64,000 bases of DNA from Effusibacillus consociatus (GTDB lineage: Bacteria; Bacillota; Bacilli; Tumebacillales; Effusibacillaceae). Position numbers and translations under genes: made by a program. Within the stretch, counting starts at the first letter, position 1; each line of letters begins with the position of its first letter. The stretch lies in assembly GCF_042652925.1 (NCBI RefSeq), contig NZ_JBHSHC010000154.1, positions 86,799 through 150,798 on the forward strand, in the 5' to 3' direction. Of this stretch, positions 40,744 through 48,322 are shown piece after piece. The notes below the pieces were generated by a model, which was not told where the DNA came from, did no database searches, and saw only the letters and a list, made by a program, of their open reading frames with translations.

Positions 40744-41325
40744 TTGACTGCACATCCAGAAATCAAAGCCGATCAGACGCTTGATTGCAAAGGTTTGGCC
40801 TGTCCGATGCCAATCGTCAAAACCAAAAAAGCGATGGATCAGCTGCAATCCGGGCAGGTCATCGAGGTTCAGGCAACCGATAAAGGTTCACTGGCTGATA
40901 TACAAGGCTGGGCCAAGAATACCGGCCATCAATATTTGGGTACGATTCAGGAGGGCGACGTGCTCAGGCACTTCATCCGTAAATCGAGCGCGGATGAGAT
41001 CAAGGAAGAAAAGAAATATCCTCACACCGTGACCAATGAAGATCTGGAGAAAAAGCTGGGCAGCGTAACCGTGCTCGATGTTCGCGAGCCTGCCGAATAC
41101 GCGTTTAACCGCATACCCGGGGCCGTCTCCATTCCGCTTGGGGAGCTGGAAGAGCGCCTCGGCGAGCTCAATCCGGATGATGACATTCACGTAGTATGCC
41201 GTACGGGAACACGCAGCGATCTTGCTTGCCAATTGCTGGCCGAGAAAGGCTTCAAGAACGTGAAGAACGTGGAGCCTGGCATGTGTGGGTGGTCCGGCCC
41301 GACGGAAAAGGACTTTCAAATCTAA
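40744..41325 (+). CDS. TusA-rhodanese fusion sulfurtransferase
   Basis: A 193-residue protein. Residues 8-80 form a TusA/SirA domain with the sulfur-carrier Cys in CKGLACPMPIVKTKKAM. Residues about 95-190 form a rhodanese domain (VTVLDVREPAEYAFNRIPGA) with the catalytic loop CRTGTRSD. It should pass persulfide sulfur between carrier and rhodanese sites, as CstA-like proteins do. TTG 40744 follows AGGAGG. It heads the first operon of the CstR-type regulon. Confidence 0.92.
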   Translation: MTAHPEIKADQTLDCKGLACPMPIVKTKKAMDQLQSGQVIEVQATDKGSLADIQGWAKNTGHQYLGTIQEGDVLRHFIRKSSADEIKEEKKYPHTVTNEDLEKKLGSVTVLDVREPAEYAFNRIPGAVSIPLGELEERLGELNPDDDIHVVCRTGTRSDLACQLLAEKGFKNVKNVEPGMCGWSGPTEKDFQI

Positions 41326-41350
41326 TCATCGACCAAGGAGGTCATTCCAA

Positions 41351-41746
41351 ATGAGCACGAAAGTAGCGATTATCGCAAGCAACGGCGGACTGTTCGATGC
41401 CTACAAGGTCTTCAACATCGCGACCGCATCTGCGGCAACGGATGCCGAGGTGGCGATCTTCTTCACCTTCGAAGGACTGAACCTGATCCACAAGCAGGCG
41501 CATCACCAGCTTCCGCTGCCCGCAGGCAAAGAGCATTTCGCGGAAGGCTTCAAGAACGCCAACATTCCTTCCATTCCGGAACTGGTGAACATGGCGCAGG
41601 AAATGGGCGTGAAAATCATCGCCTGCCAAATGACGATGGACGTCATGAACCTGAAGAAAGAGGATTTTATTGAAGGAATCGAAGTCGGCGGAGCCGTCAC
41701 GTTCTTGAATTTCGCGAAGGACGCAAACGTGTCCTTGACGTTCTAA
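41351..41746 (+). CDS. DsrE-family sulfur carrier-like protein
   Basis: A 131-residue soluble protein of the DsrE/DsrF-like (DsrE2/DsrE3) family: it opens KVAIIASNGGLFDAYKVFNIA, has VAIFFTFEGLNLI and the carrier Cys in KIIACQMTMDVMNL near residue 97. Such proteins relay sulfane sulfur with TusA and rhodaneses in thiol oxidation pathways. ATG 41351 after AAGGAGG. Second gene of the operon. Confidence 0.9.
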   Translation: MSTKVAIIASNGGLFDAYKVFNIATASAATDAEVAIFFTFEGLNLIHKQAHHQLPLPAGKEHFAEGFKNANIPSIPELVNMAQEMGVKIIACQMTMDVMNLKKEDFIEGIEVGGAVTFLNFAKDANVSLTF

Positions 41747-41768
41747 TTCATCAAAGGGGGAAACAACA

Positions 41769-42917
41769 TTGACTACTGCAAGCAGACTCCGCCCGATGAC
41801 AGCGGGAGAACTGACGAAAATCGTCCTGAACAAAGAAGGGTTCTTTATTCTTGATGTGCGCAACCAAAGCGATTTTGACGATTGGAAAATCGAAGGGGAA
41901 AGCGTCGAGGTCATCAACATTCCGTATTTCGATTTGCTTGACAGCGTGGATCAAGCGTTAGAACAAATCCCAAGCGACAAACGCTTGCTGGTGGTATGCG
42001 CCAAGGAAGGCTCGTCCAAATTCGTGGCGGAACAACTGGTCGAGGCTGGAAGAACGAACGTGTCTTATCTGGAAGGCGGCATGAAATCTTGGAGCGAGCA
42101 TCTGGAGCCGGTAAAAATCGGGGATTTGAAAGACGGCGGCTCCCTGTACCAATTCGTGCGGATCGGTAAAGGTTGCCTCTCCTACATGGTGATTTCCAGC
42201 GGTGAAGCGGCTGTGGTCGATACGCTCCGGATGACGGATGTATTCGAACGCTTCGCCAAGGAACAGGGAGCAACCATTAAACACACGCTGGACACGCACT
42301 TGCACGCGGACCACATTTCCGGCGGGCGCAAATTGGCGGAGCAAACAGGCGCAACGTACTGGCTGCCGCCCAAGGACGCGACAGAAGTAACGTTCCCATA
42401 TGAGAAACTGGAAGAAGGCCGTGACATCACGGTTGGCAATACGAAGATCAAAATTCAACCCATTTACTCGCCGGGTCACACCATCGGCAGCACGTCGTTT
42501 ATCGTAGATGATGAATATCTGCTTACGGGCGATATCCTGTTCATCGAATCGATCGGCCGCCCGGACTTGGCTGGCAAAGCAGAGGACTGGGTTGGCGATC
42601 TTCGCAACACCTTGTATAACCGTTACAAAGGCTTGGCTCAGGATTTGATCGTACTGCCGGCCCATTTCGGCAAAGTGACGGAGCTGGGAGAAGGCGGCCG
42701 CGTCATGGCCCGTTTGTCGGATCTGTACCGCGACAATCCGGGCTTGAACATTCAGGACGAGGAGACGTTCCGGCGGACGGTAACCGTGAATTTGCCTCCT
42801 CAACCGAACGCCTATCAGGAGATTCGCCAAACGAACATGGGTAAGATTACACCGAACGAAAACGAGCAGAGCGAGATGGAAATCGGTCCGAACCGCTGCG
42901 CGGTGCATGATAAATAA
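41769..42917 (+). CDS. Rhodanese-persulfide dioxygenase (MBL) fusion
   Basis: A 382-residue protein. The N-terminal rhodanese-like domain (residues 10-115) has a Cys loop LLVVCAKEGSSKF. The C-terminal metallo-beta-lactamase domain (about 120-360) has the iron site THLHADH, SPGHTIGS and LLTGDILFIE, typical of ETHE1-like persulfide dioxygenases that oxidise glutathione, bacillithiol or CoA persulfide to sulfite. The domain order (rhodanese first) differs from CstB, which has the dioxygenase first. TTG 41769 follows AAAGGGGGAA. Third gene of the operon. Confidence 0.9.
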   Translation: MTTASRLRPMTAGELTKIVLNKEGFFILDVRNQSDFDDWKIEGESVEVINIPYFDLLDSVDQALEQIPSDKRLLVVCAKEGSSKFVAEQLVEAGRTNVSYLEGGMKSWSEHLEPVKIGDLKDGGSLYQFVRIGKGCLSYMVISSGEAAVVDTLRMTDVFERFAKEQGATIKHTLDTHLHADHISGGRKLAEQTGATYWLPPKDATEVTFPYEKLEEGRDITVGNTKIKIQPIYSPGHTIGSTSFIVDDEYLLTGDILFIESIGRPDLAGKAEDWVGDLRNTLYNRYKGLAQDLIVLPAHFGKVTELGEGGRVMARLSDLYRDNPGLNIQDEETFRRTVTVNLPPQPNAYQEIRQTNMGKITPNENEQSEMEIGPNRCAVHDK

Positions 42918-42932
42918 AGGAGGAACATGAAT

Positions 42933-43160
42933 ATGAATACAGATATCACGGTGGATACGAAAGGTATGGCGTGCCCGATGCCGATCGTCAAGGCGAAGAA
43001 AGCGTTGGATGGCCTACAGACGGGTCAAGTCATGGAGGTTCTGTCTACGGACAAAGGCTCCGTGAATGATTTTCAGGCGTGGGTCAAACAAACAAAACAC
43101 GAACTCATTCAGCATGTCGAAGAAGATGGCGTTTATAAATTTTACGTTCGCAAATCCTAA
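42933..43160 (+). CDS. TusA-family sulfur carrier
   Basis: A single TusA domain of 75 residues with KGMACPMPIVKAKKALDGLQTG, very similar to the TusA half of the gene at 40744. ATG 42933 is preferred because AAAGGAGG ends 9 bases before it; an ATG at 42927 would be only 3 bases away. Last gene of the first operon; a terminator follows. Confidence 0.92.
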   Translation: MNTDITVDTKGMACPMPIVKAKKALDGLQTGQVMEVLSTDKGSVNDFQAWVKQTKHELIQHVEEDGVYKFYVRKS

Positions 43161-43162
43161 AA

Positions 43163-43197
43163 AATAAGCGGGACCCGGAAGGGCCCGCTTATTTTAA
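43163..43197. terminator. Shared bidirectional terminator
   Basis: AAATAAGCGGG-CCC and GGG-CCCGCTTATTT form a long, nearly perfect stem around GGAA. A and T tracts on both sides serve the TusA operon (plus) and the small zinc-ribbon gene (minus), whose stop codon lies inside the stem. Confidence 0.88.
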
Positions 43198-43359
43198 CTC
43201 GTCATATACGATGGTGACGCCGAGGGAACAATAACTTTCTTCGGTATAATGGCCTCGGGGGCAAGTTTTTGTGGTGCATGCCATGTCGTTTTTCGCTTGC
43301 AGCTTCTGATTGCACAACGGGCATTTATCTTCGAAAAGGCTTTTTAATTGTTGAAGCAA
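43189..43359 (-). CDS. Small zinc-ribbon protein
   Basis: A 56-residue protein with two CxxC-type pairs: DKCPLCNQKL and CTTKTCPRGHY, plus a later Cys in SYCSLG. This spacing suggests one treble-clef or zinc-ribbon site. TTG 43359 has AAAGGTGAT 4 bases upstream; a GTG at 43368 would lie on that site. It is antisense to the sulfur genes, between the TusA and TauE genes, and its function is unknown. Zn or persulfide binding is inference. Confidence 0.75.
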   Translation of the reverse strand: MLQQLKSLFEDKCPLCNQKLQAKNDMACTTKTCPRGHYTEESYCSLGVTIVYDELK

Positions 43360-43461
43360 GCGGATCACCTTTTTTTCTGATGATTTTACTTGGATTTAAT
43401 TATAACCTGTATTCACCTTGATGTCACGCCTTAAAAGATAACTTTTCGACAGGAGGGTGTC

Positions 43462-44253
43462 ATGGATTTCTTACTGCTCATTATCATGGTGCTCATCGGT
43501 CTGCTCGGCTCTTTCTTTTCGGGGTTGCTCGGTATTGGCGGCGCGATTATTAATTATCCCCTCCTACTGTATATTCCATCCCTTTTCGGTGCGGCACACT
43601 TTACCGCCCACGAAGTTTCCTCCATCAGCATGTTCCAAGTCTTTTTCGCTTCACTTGCGGGTGTTATCGCGTTCCGGAAAAAAAGCAAAAAGGGAGGAAC
43701 GGGCGTCGTTAATAAACAGTTGGTCCTTTACATGGGGAGCAGCATTCTTGCCGGCAGCCTGGTCGGCGGCTTTGTTTCGGGTATATTGAACGGGGATGTC
43801 ATCAACCTGATTTACGGCATCCTTGCGGTACTGGCCGTCGTGTTGATGCTCATTCCCAACCGGGGGAACCAACAGGAAACGGACGACCTCCGTTTCAACA
43901 AAATCATCGCCATTACTGCGGCATTTGTAGTAGGCATCGTTTCCGGAATAGTGGGGGCCGGCGGCGCGTTTATCTTAATTCCCATTATGCTCACCGTTCT
44001 CAAAATTCCCACGCGCACAACGATTGCGTCCTCGCTCGCGATCGTTTTCATTTCGGCCATCGGAGGCGTCATCGGGAAAATCATGGGCGGCGATATCCCT
44101 CTGTTGGCGACGGTATATACCGTCACCGGCAGTTTGATCGGAGCACCGATCGGCACGATGGTCAGTTCGAAAATCAACGTGAAGGTGCTTCGATATGGTT
44201 TGGTCGTCCTGATCGTACTCACGGCCATTAAAGTGTGGTCGTCGATTTTGTGA
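43462..44253 (+). CDS. TauE/SafE-family sulfite exporter-like permease
   Basis: A 263-residue membrane protein with about eight spans in two repeats. Each half has the family motif: GLLGIGGAIINYPLLLY near residues 22-38 and GIVGAGGAFILIPIMLTVL near 160-178. Family members export sulfite or organosulfur anions; here it would remove sulfite made by the persulfide dioxygenase. ATG 43462 follows ACAGGAGGG. Complete. Confidence 0.92.
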   Translation: MDFLLLIIMVLIGLLGSFFSGLLGIGGAIINYPLLLYIPSLFGAAHFTAHEVSSISMFQVFFASLAGVIAFRKKSKKGGTGVVNKQLVLYMGSSILAGSLVGGFVSGILNGDVINLIYGILAVLAVVLMLIPNRGNQQETDDLRFNKIIAITAAFVVGIVSGIVGAGGAFILIPIMLTVLKIPTRTTIASSLAIVFISAIGGVIGKIMGGDIPLLATVYTVTGSLIGAPIGTMVSSKINVKVLRYGLVVLIVLTAIKVWSSIL

Positions 44254-44322
44254 ATGATAAATCGTATCTGCAAGTATTTGCCGCGGCAAAAGGGTTGCAA
44301 TCTTTTTTATTGATCTTTATTA

Positions 44323-44342
44323 TACCTATAGGGGTATAAGTA
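44323..44342 (+). promoter_or_regulatory. CstR/CsoR-type operator 2
   Basis: TACCTATA-GGGG-TATAAGTA has 7 of 8 matching arm positions around GGGG and is very close to operator 1. It lies 23 bases before the DsrE-like gene at 44365, over its probable promoter. Confidence 0.78.
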
Positions 44343-44364
44343 AAATTCATGAGAGAGAAGGTAT

Positions 44365-44853
44365 GTGACGTTGGAAATGGCAAAAAATAAAACGACAATC
44401 GTGCTCTTTAGCGGCGATTTGGATAAAGCCATTGCGGCATTCATCATTGCGAACGGAGCTGCGGCGTATGATCACGAAGTGACGATCTTCTTCACGTTCT
44501 GGGGATTAAACGCGCTTCGCCGCGACGAACCGATCAAAACGAACAAAGGCTTGCTTGAAAAAGCTTTCGGATGGATGATGCCGCGCGGCGCGAAGAAGTT
44601 GGGCTTGGCGAAAATGAACTTCGGCGGCCTGGGACCCCAGATGATCAAATATGTGATGAAAAAGCACAAAGCATTGTCGTTGCCCGAGCTGATTGAACTG
44701 GCTCAAGAACAAGGCGTGAAGTTAGTCGCTTGTACGATGACTATGGACTTGCTCGGTCTGAAACAGGAAGAATTGATCGATGGTCTGGAGTATGCAGGAG
44801 TAGCCGCATATCTGGGTGACGCCGCGAACGGAAAAGTAAACTTATTCATTTGA
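44365..44853 (+). CDS. DsrE/DsrF/DrsH-like family protein
   Basis: A 162-residue protein of the larger DsrE2-like group: TTIVLFSGDLDKAIAAFIIANG, TIFFTFWGLNALRR, a variable insert with FGWMMPRGAKKLGLAKMNFGG and the Cys in KLVACTMTMDLLGL near residue 131. It is a paralogue of the 41351 gene and likely relays sulfur with TusA or rhodanese partners. GTG 44365 and TTG 44371 are both possible starts. Controlled by operator 2. Confidence 0.88.
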   Translation: MTLEMAKNKTTIVLFSGDLDKAIAAFIIANGAAAYDHEVTIFFTFWGLNALRRDEPIKTNKGLLEKAFGWMMPRGAKKLGLAKMNFGGLGPQMIKYVMKKHKALSLPELIELAQEQGVKLVACTMTMDLLGLKQEELIDGLEYAGVAAYLGDAANGKVNLFI

Positions 44854-44884
44854 ACAAGCGTGTATGATCTTACTATTTTTTTCT

Positions 44885-44908
44885 TTATACTATACCCATA
44901 CACGTATA
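44885..44908 (+). promoter_or_regulatory. CstR/CsoR-type operator 3
   Basis: TATACTATACCCATACACGTATA resembles operators 1 and 2 read on the other strand, with a CCC centre. It is less symmetric. It ends just before AAGGAG of the CstR gene, so it probably gives autorepression. Confidence 0.65.
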
Positions 44909-44922
44909 AGGAGATGTTGAAC

Positions 44923-45189
44923 ATGAACTACGAATACACGGACGAAATCAAAACCCGGCTGCGCAGAATCGAAGGACAAGTCCGCGGGGTGCTGCGTTTG
45001 ATGGAGGAAGGAAAGTCCTGCAAAGAAGTTGTGGCACAGTTGTCCGCCGTTCGCAACGCATCGGACAAGGCAATCGCTCAGATCGTTGCGGAAAATTTGC
45101 AGCAATGCATCCTGGCGGAACAGGCTGCCGGTAACGATACGGGAAAGATGGTCAAGGAAGCTGTAGAGCTTCTGGTTAAAAGCCGCTAA
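44923..45189 (+). CDS. cstR: CsoR-family repressor, CstR-like persulfide sensor
   Basis: An 88-residue four-helix protein with the family core RLRRIEGQVRGVLRLMEEGKSCKEVVAQLSAV. Two Cys (in GKSCKE and LQQCIL) match the CstR pair, while the His that CsoR uses for Cu(I) is Asn here (ENLQQC). That favours persulfide sensing over copper sensing. ATG 44923 lies 9 bases after AAGGAG. The surrounding persulfide genes and three G-centred operators support the call. Confidence 0.88.
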   Translation: MNYEYTDEIKTRLRRIEGQVRGVLRLMEEGKSCKEVVAQLSAVRNASDKAIAQIVAENLQQCILAEQAAGNDTGKMVKEAVELLVKSR

Positions 45190-45222
45190 CGCAACAAATA
45201 ACAATCTGAAGGAGAGAAAAAC

Positions 45223-45540
45223 ATGGCATTCAAGATTCCCAAGCAAATTACTCCGCAAGAAGTTGCAGCCCGTCTGAAATCAGGGGAACCTCTGATGTTG
45301 CTGGATGTACGCGAACCGGCGGAATGGGCGGAAGGCCACGTGGCCGGAGCCAAACATATTCCCCTCGGTCAACTGGGCGAACGTCGCAATGAACTGGACC
45401 CCAAGCGCGAAACCATCGTCATTTGCAGAAGCGGCAACCGTAGCGGTCTTGCATGCGAACTGCTTAGCGAACAGGGATACAACGTCGTAAACATGACAGG
45501 CGGTCTCAATAACTGGACGGATGAGTTGGTCCGCGAATAA
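45223..45540 (+). CDS. Single-domain rhodanese
   Basis: A 105-residue thiosulfate/persulfide sulfurtransferase with VMLLDVREPAEWAEGHVAGA-type core (MLLDVREPAEWAEGHV) and the active loop CRSGNRSG. ATG 45223 follows AAGGAG. It lies 33 bases after cstR and is probably in the same transcript. The nearby genes at 45561 and 45948 encode two more rhodanese-like proteins. Confidence 0.93.
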   Translation: MAFKIPKQITPQEVAARLKSGEPLMLLDVREPAEWAEGHVAGAKHIPLGQLGERRNELDPKRETIVICRSGNRSGLACELLSEQGYNVVNMTGGLNNWTDELVRE

Positions 45541-45560
45541 ACGAATAAAGGAGGAGGAAC

Positions 45561-45919
45561 GTGGCGATCGTGTTTGCTCTGGTCGTTCTTGTTCTGGCTA
45601 CTTGGGGACTCTGCCGAATTTGGCCGGCTAAAGGGCTAAATTGGGTGGATTCCCAAACATGGAAAGAAGCCATCGACCGGAATTCTGAAATGAACTGTTG
45701 AACGTTCGCGATGCCATGGACTATGAAGCAAGCTACGTGAATGGCTCCATTAACATATCTTTAGGCCGTCTTCCGGTGCTTTGGAAGAAGGCGTTGTCGC
45801 CGGAGGATTCCGTTCTCATCATCGCGGATCGCGATTATGAGCGAAGATCCGCCGCGCGAATCCTCAGACGACGCGGCTTCCGAAAGCTATATACCGGAGA
45901 AGGCAACCGGTGCGCATAA
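45561..45919 (+). pseudogene. Membrane-anchored rhodanese-like protein with frameshift and no active Cys
   Basis: GTG 45561 after AGGAGGAG starts a membrane span (IVFALVVLVLATWGLC) and WVDSQTWKEAIDRN, then the frame stops at TGA 45699. One missing base near 45692 would restore LLNVRDAMDYEASYVNGSIN and VLIIADRDYERRSAARIL. The active loop that should read CxxGxR is ADRDYER, so even the restored protein would lack the catalytic Cys. It resembles the intact gene at 45948. Confidence 0.75.
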
Positions 45920-45947
45920 AAGCCAAGGCGAAAGGAGGACTTTTCAG

Positions 45948-46337
45948 TTGAACAGCGACCTTTGGGTGAATATCATTCTCGTCGTTCTGGTACTCGCATT
46001 TTTTTATTTCCGATTCGGTCCGACGAAGGGGCTAAAGACGCTTAGTGCGGCAAATTTCAAACAAGAGCTTGAGGGGTCCAAGCAAACGGTTCTTATCGAC
46101 GTACGCGAACCCGGAGAGTTCAAGGGAGGACATATTCAAGGGGCGAAGAATATCCCATTGTCCCAGTTGAATCGCCGACTTTGCGAAATCCCCAAGGATC
46201 GGGATCTGCTGCTCTATTGCCGAAGCGGCATGAGAAGCAAAAGTGCCGCGCGGATTCTGATGAAGAACGGTTTTACCCGGCTGGCTCACTTACGCGGTGG
46301 TATCAGCGCTTGGACAGGCCCGGTGTCGAAGCGATAA
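45948..46337 (+). CDS. Membrane-anchored rhodanese
   Basis: A 129-residue protein. TTG 45948 lies 9 bases after AAAGGAGG. One membrane span (VNIILVVLVLAFFYFRF, residues 7-23) is followed by a rhodanese domain with VLIDVREPGEFKGGHIQGA and the active loop CRSGMRSK. The catalytic site faces a side that cannot be decided here. Third rhodanese-like gene in a row. Confidence 0.9.
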   Translation: MNSDLWVNIILVVLVLAFFYFRFGPTKGLKTLSAANFKQELEGSKQTVLIDVREPGEFKGGHIQGAKNIPLSQLNRRLCEIPKDRDLLLYCRSGMRSKSAARILMKNGFTRLAHLRGGISAWTGPVSKR

Positions 46338-46416
46338 ACGGGAGGGTTAACCCTTTATCGTATGGGTAAGCTTAAATCGATGAGTACTGATGGAACTGCT
46401 AAGGAGGAGAGATCCT

Positions 46417-46989
46417 ATGTATGATCGAAGGTTCAATCCGGAACATATGGCGAAGTTGGAGAGTCCTGAACGCAAAGCAGCCAATCCTCCGGAGCCGCTA
46501 CTTGATAAACTCAATTTACGTGATTCGCTTTCACTTCTGGACTTGGGGGCCGGCACCGGATATTTTACGCTTCCGGCGGCGGAGCGAACGAGCGGTACCG
46601 TATACGCACTCGATATCGAACCGCGAATGCTGGATATCATCCGCAGCAAGGCTGAAGAACGTGAACTGAACCATATTCAGACCCTGCAAGGACAATTGGA
46701 GAACATTCCGCTGGAAAAGGAATCTGTGGATCGGGTGCTCGCATCCCTCGTGCTCCATGAAGCAGAAACCGTCGATCAGGCCGTTGCAGAAATGTACCGC
46801 GTCCTGAAATCCGGCGGTATTTGTCTATGTCTTGAATGGGAGAAGAAAGAGACGCCCCAAGGGCCGCCTCTCCATCATCGCATCAGCGCGGATGCATTGA
46901 AACAATCCATGGAGCGGCATGGATTTTCGATTATTGAGGTCATAAGGCCGACAGATGCCCAATATGCCGTGATTGCTCTGAAAGCATGA
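46417..46989 (+). CDS. Class I SAM-dependent methyltransferase
   Basis: A 190-residue protein with motif I LLDLGAGTGYFTLPAAE, motif II VYALDIEPRMLDII and the later VLASLVLHEAETVDQAV of UbiE/Methyltransf_11 enzymes. The start has the pattern RFNPEHMAKLESPERK found in small methyltransferases near sulfur and metal genes. ATG 46417 follows AAGGAGGAGAG. Substrate unknown; it could methylate a thiol or sulfide in this setting, but that is inference. Confidence 0.85.
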   Translation: MYDRRFNPEHMAKLESPERKAANPPEPLLDKLNLRDSLSLLDLGAGTGYFTLPAAERTSGTVYALDIEPRMLDIIRSKAEERELNHIQTLQGQLENIPLEKESVDRVLASLVLHEAETVDQAVAEMYRVLKSGGICLCLEWEKKETPQGPPLHHRISADALKQSMERHGFSIIEVIRPTDAQYAVIALKA

Positions 46990-47006
46990 CAAGGAAGGAC
47001 ATTAAA

Positions 47007-47393
47007 ATGACATTCCATTACACGGTTGAAACGGGGAAAACTCCGGAACAAGCCATTGAGAAATTGACCGAAGCCCTAAAGGAAGAAAAGTTTGGCGTGC
47101 TATGGCATTTGGATATGAAGGCTAAACTTCAGGAGAAGGGTGTGGATTTCGAACAAACCTTTCATATCCTGGAGGTCTGCAATCCCGTCGAAGCCAAACG
47201 CGTGTTATCTGAAAATTCCTTAGTCGGTTATTTCCTTCCTTGCAAGATCGCGGTTTATGAGGAGAAGGGGAAAACCCGGATCGGCCTTCCGAAACCTACG
47301 GCCCTGATCGGCCTCGTGGAAAATGACAACCTCATGGCGATTGCAACGGATATCGAGAAACGACTCATTGCTTGCGTAGATAAAAGCAAATAA
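47007..47393 (+). CDS. DUF302 family protein
   Basis: A 128-residue protein with the DUF302 layout: YTVETGKTPEQAIEKLTEAL, FGVLWHLDMKAKLQEKG, ILEVCNPVEAKRVLSEN, then FLPCKIAVYEEKGKTRIGL. DUF302 genes often sit with sulfur-oxidation and metal genes, but function is unknown. Two Cys (EVCNP and LPCKI) fit a thiol context. ATG 47007 after AAGGAAGG. Last plus-strand gene of the sulfur cluster. Confidence 0.9.
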   Translation: MTFHYTVETGKTPEQAIEKLTEALKEEKFGVLWHLDMKAKLQEKGVDFEQTFHILEVCNPVEAKRVLSENSLVGYFLPCKIAVYEEKGKTRIGLPKPTALIGLVENDNLMAIATDIEKRLIACVDKSK

Positions 47394-47453
47394 TACGGCA
47401 ATATGCAGAAAGAACTCTGTCATGCAGGGTTTTTTCTGCATCAGCCTCACTAT

Positions 47454-48190
47454 TTACTCCGATGCCGATGAGCGGAAGGAGGCGATCTCGAAGGATTTAT
47501 AGCCGCCAGTCAGGTTAGCGGCATCAAACCCATGCTGTCTTAAGATTCGAGTGGCCACGTTGCCGCGATACCCAACTTGACAATAGACCATGAGCGGCTT
47601 GGCGGAATTCAATTCGTTCAGCCGGCCTCTGAGCTCATCTACGCGAATATGGATTGCTCCGGGAATATGTCCGGCATTGAATTCTTTCTGTGACCTCACG
47701 TCCAGGAGAACCGTTGCTTCTGTGTCACGCAAATGAACGTCCTCCAGGCTTGCGATAGGAGACAAGCCGCTCAGTGCGTTCTCGGCCATGTATCCCAGCA
47801 TGTTGACGGGATCTTTCGTGGAGGAATAGGGCGGCGCATAGGACAATTCCAGTTCGGTCAAGTCGTACACCGAGCCCTTCAGGCGCATGACGGTCGCGAT
47901 CACGTCAATCCGCTTATCCACGCCCTCTCTGCCGTAAGCCTGTGTTCCGAGAATCTTTCCTTCAGCATTGAATAACAGCTTGAGTGTGATGGACGAAGCT
48001 CCGGGATAATAACAGGCATGCGAGTTCGGATGTAACGACGGCGGTTTGGAAAGGGACGCCTTTCATTTTAAAAATTCGTTCATTGTTCCCTGTGCCTGCC
48101 GCTATGAGGCCGAAGATCTTCAGGATGCTGGTGCCTTGCGATCCTTTAGAGGTAGCGTCAGGAAAATGCGGATTTACAACGCTAAGATCA
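47454..48190 (-). pseudogene. Coenzyme A-disulfide reductase with C-terminal rhodanese, truncated and frameshifted
   Basis: The open part (from about 47921 down) ends with a rhodanese domain: VLLDVRSQKEFNAGHIPGA and loop CQVGYRGN. Upstream lies the dimerisation part of a CoADR/NADH oxidase family flavoprotein: KGVPFQTAVV, then after a one-base shift near 48037 HPNSHACYYPGAS, and GSQGTSILKIFGLIAAGTG before it. The FAD and NAD domains are missing. Full CoADR-rhodanese enzymes reduce CoA persulfide or polysulfide. It is a remnant of such a gene. Confidence 0.82.
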
Positions 48191-48322
48191 CTCCCAAGAT
48201 TAATAACCCGATTTTAACAACGATAGGTGGGGGATTGGTATTTATTTTATCTGACATTGGATGAACTTGTTCCACGTTGATAGGGCTTGCTTTTCACCTC
48301 GTCCTTCACAATTGACTGGATT
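48191..48322. other. Short gap before the LysR gene
   Basis: No gene is seen. Base composition becomes more AT-rich from here on, which marks the edge of the LysR/YeiH segment. Confidence 0.4.

Noticed and set aside
41958..42908. A 316-codon antisense frame over the rhodanese-dioxygenase gene
   Set aside because: Shadow frame; the plus strand carries a complete enzyme with all iron ligands.
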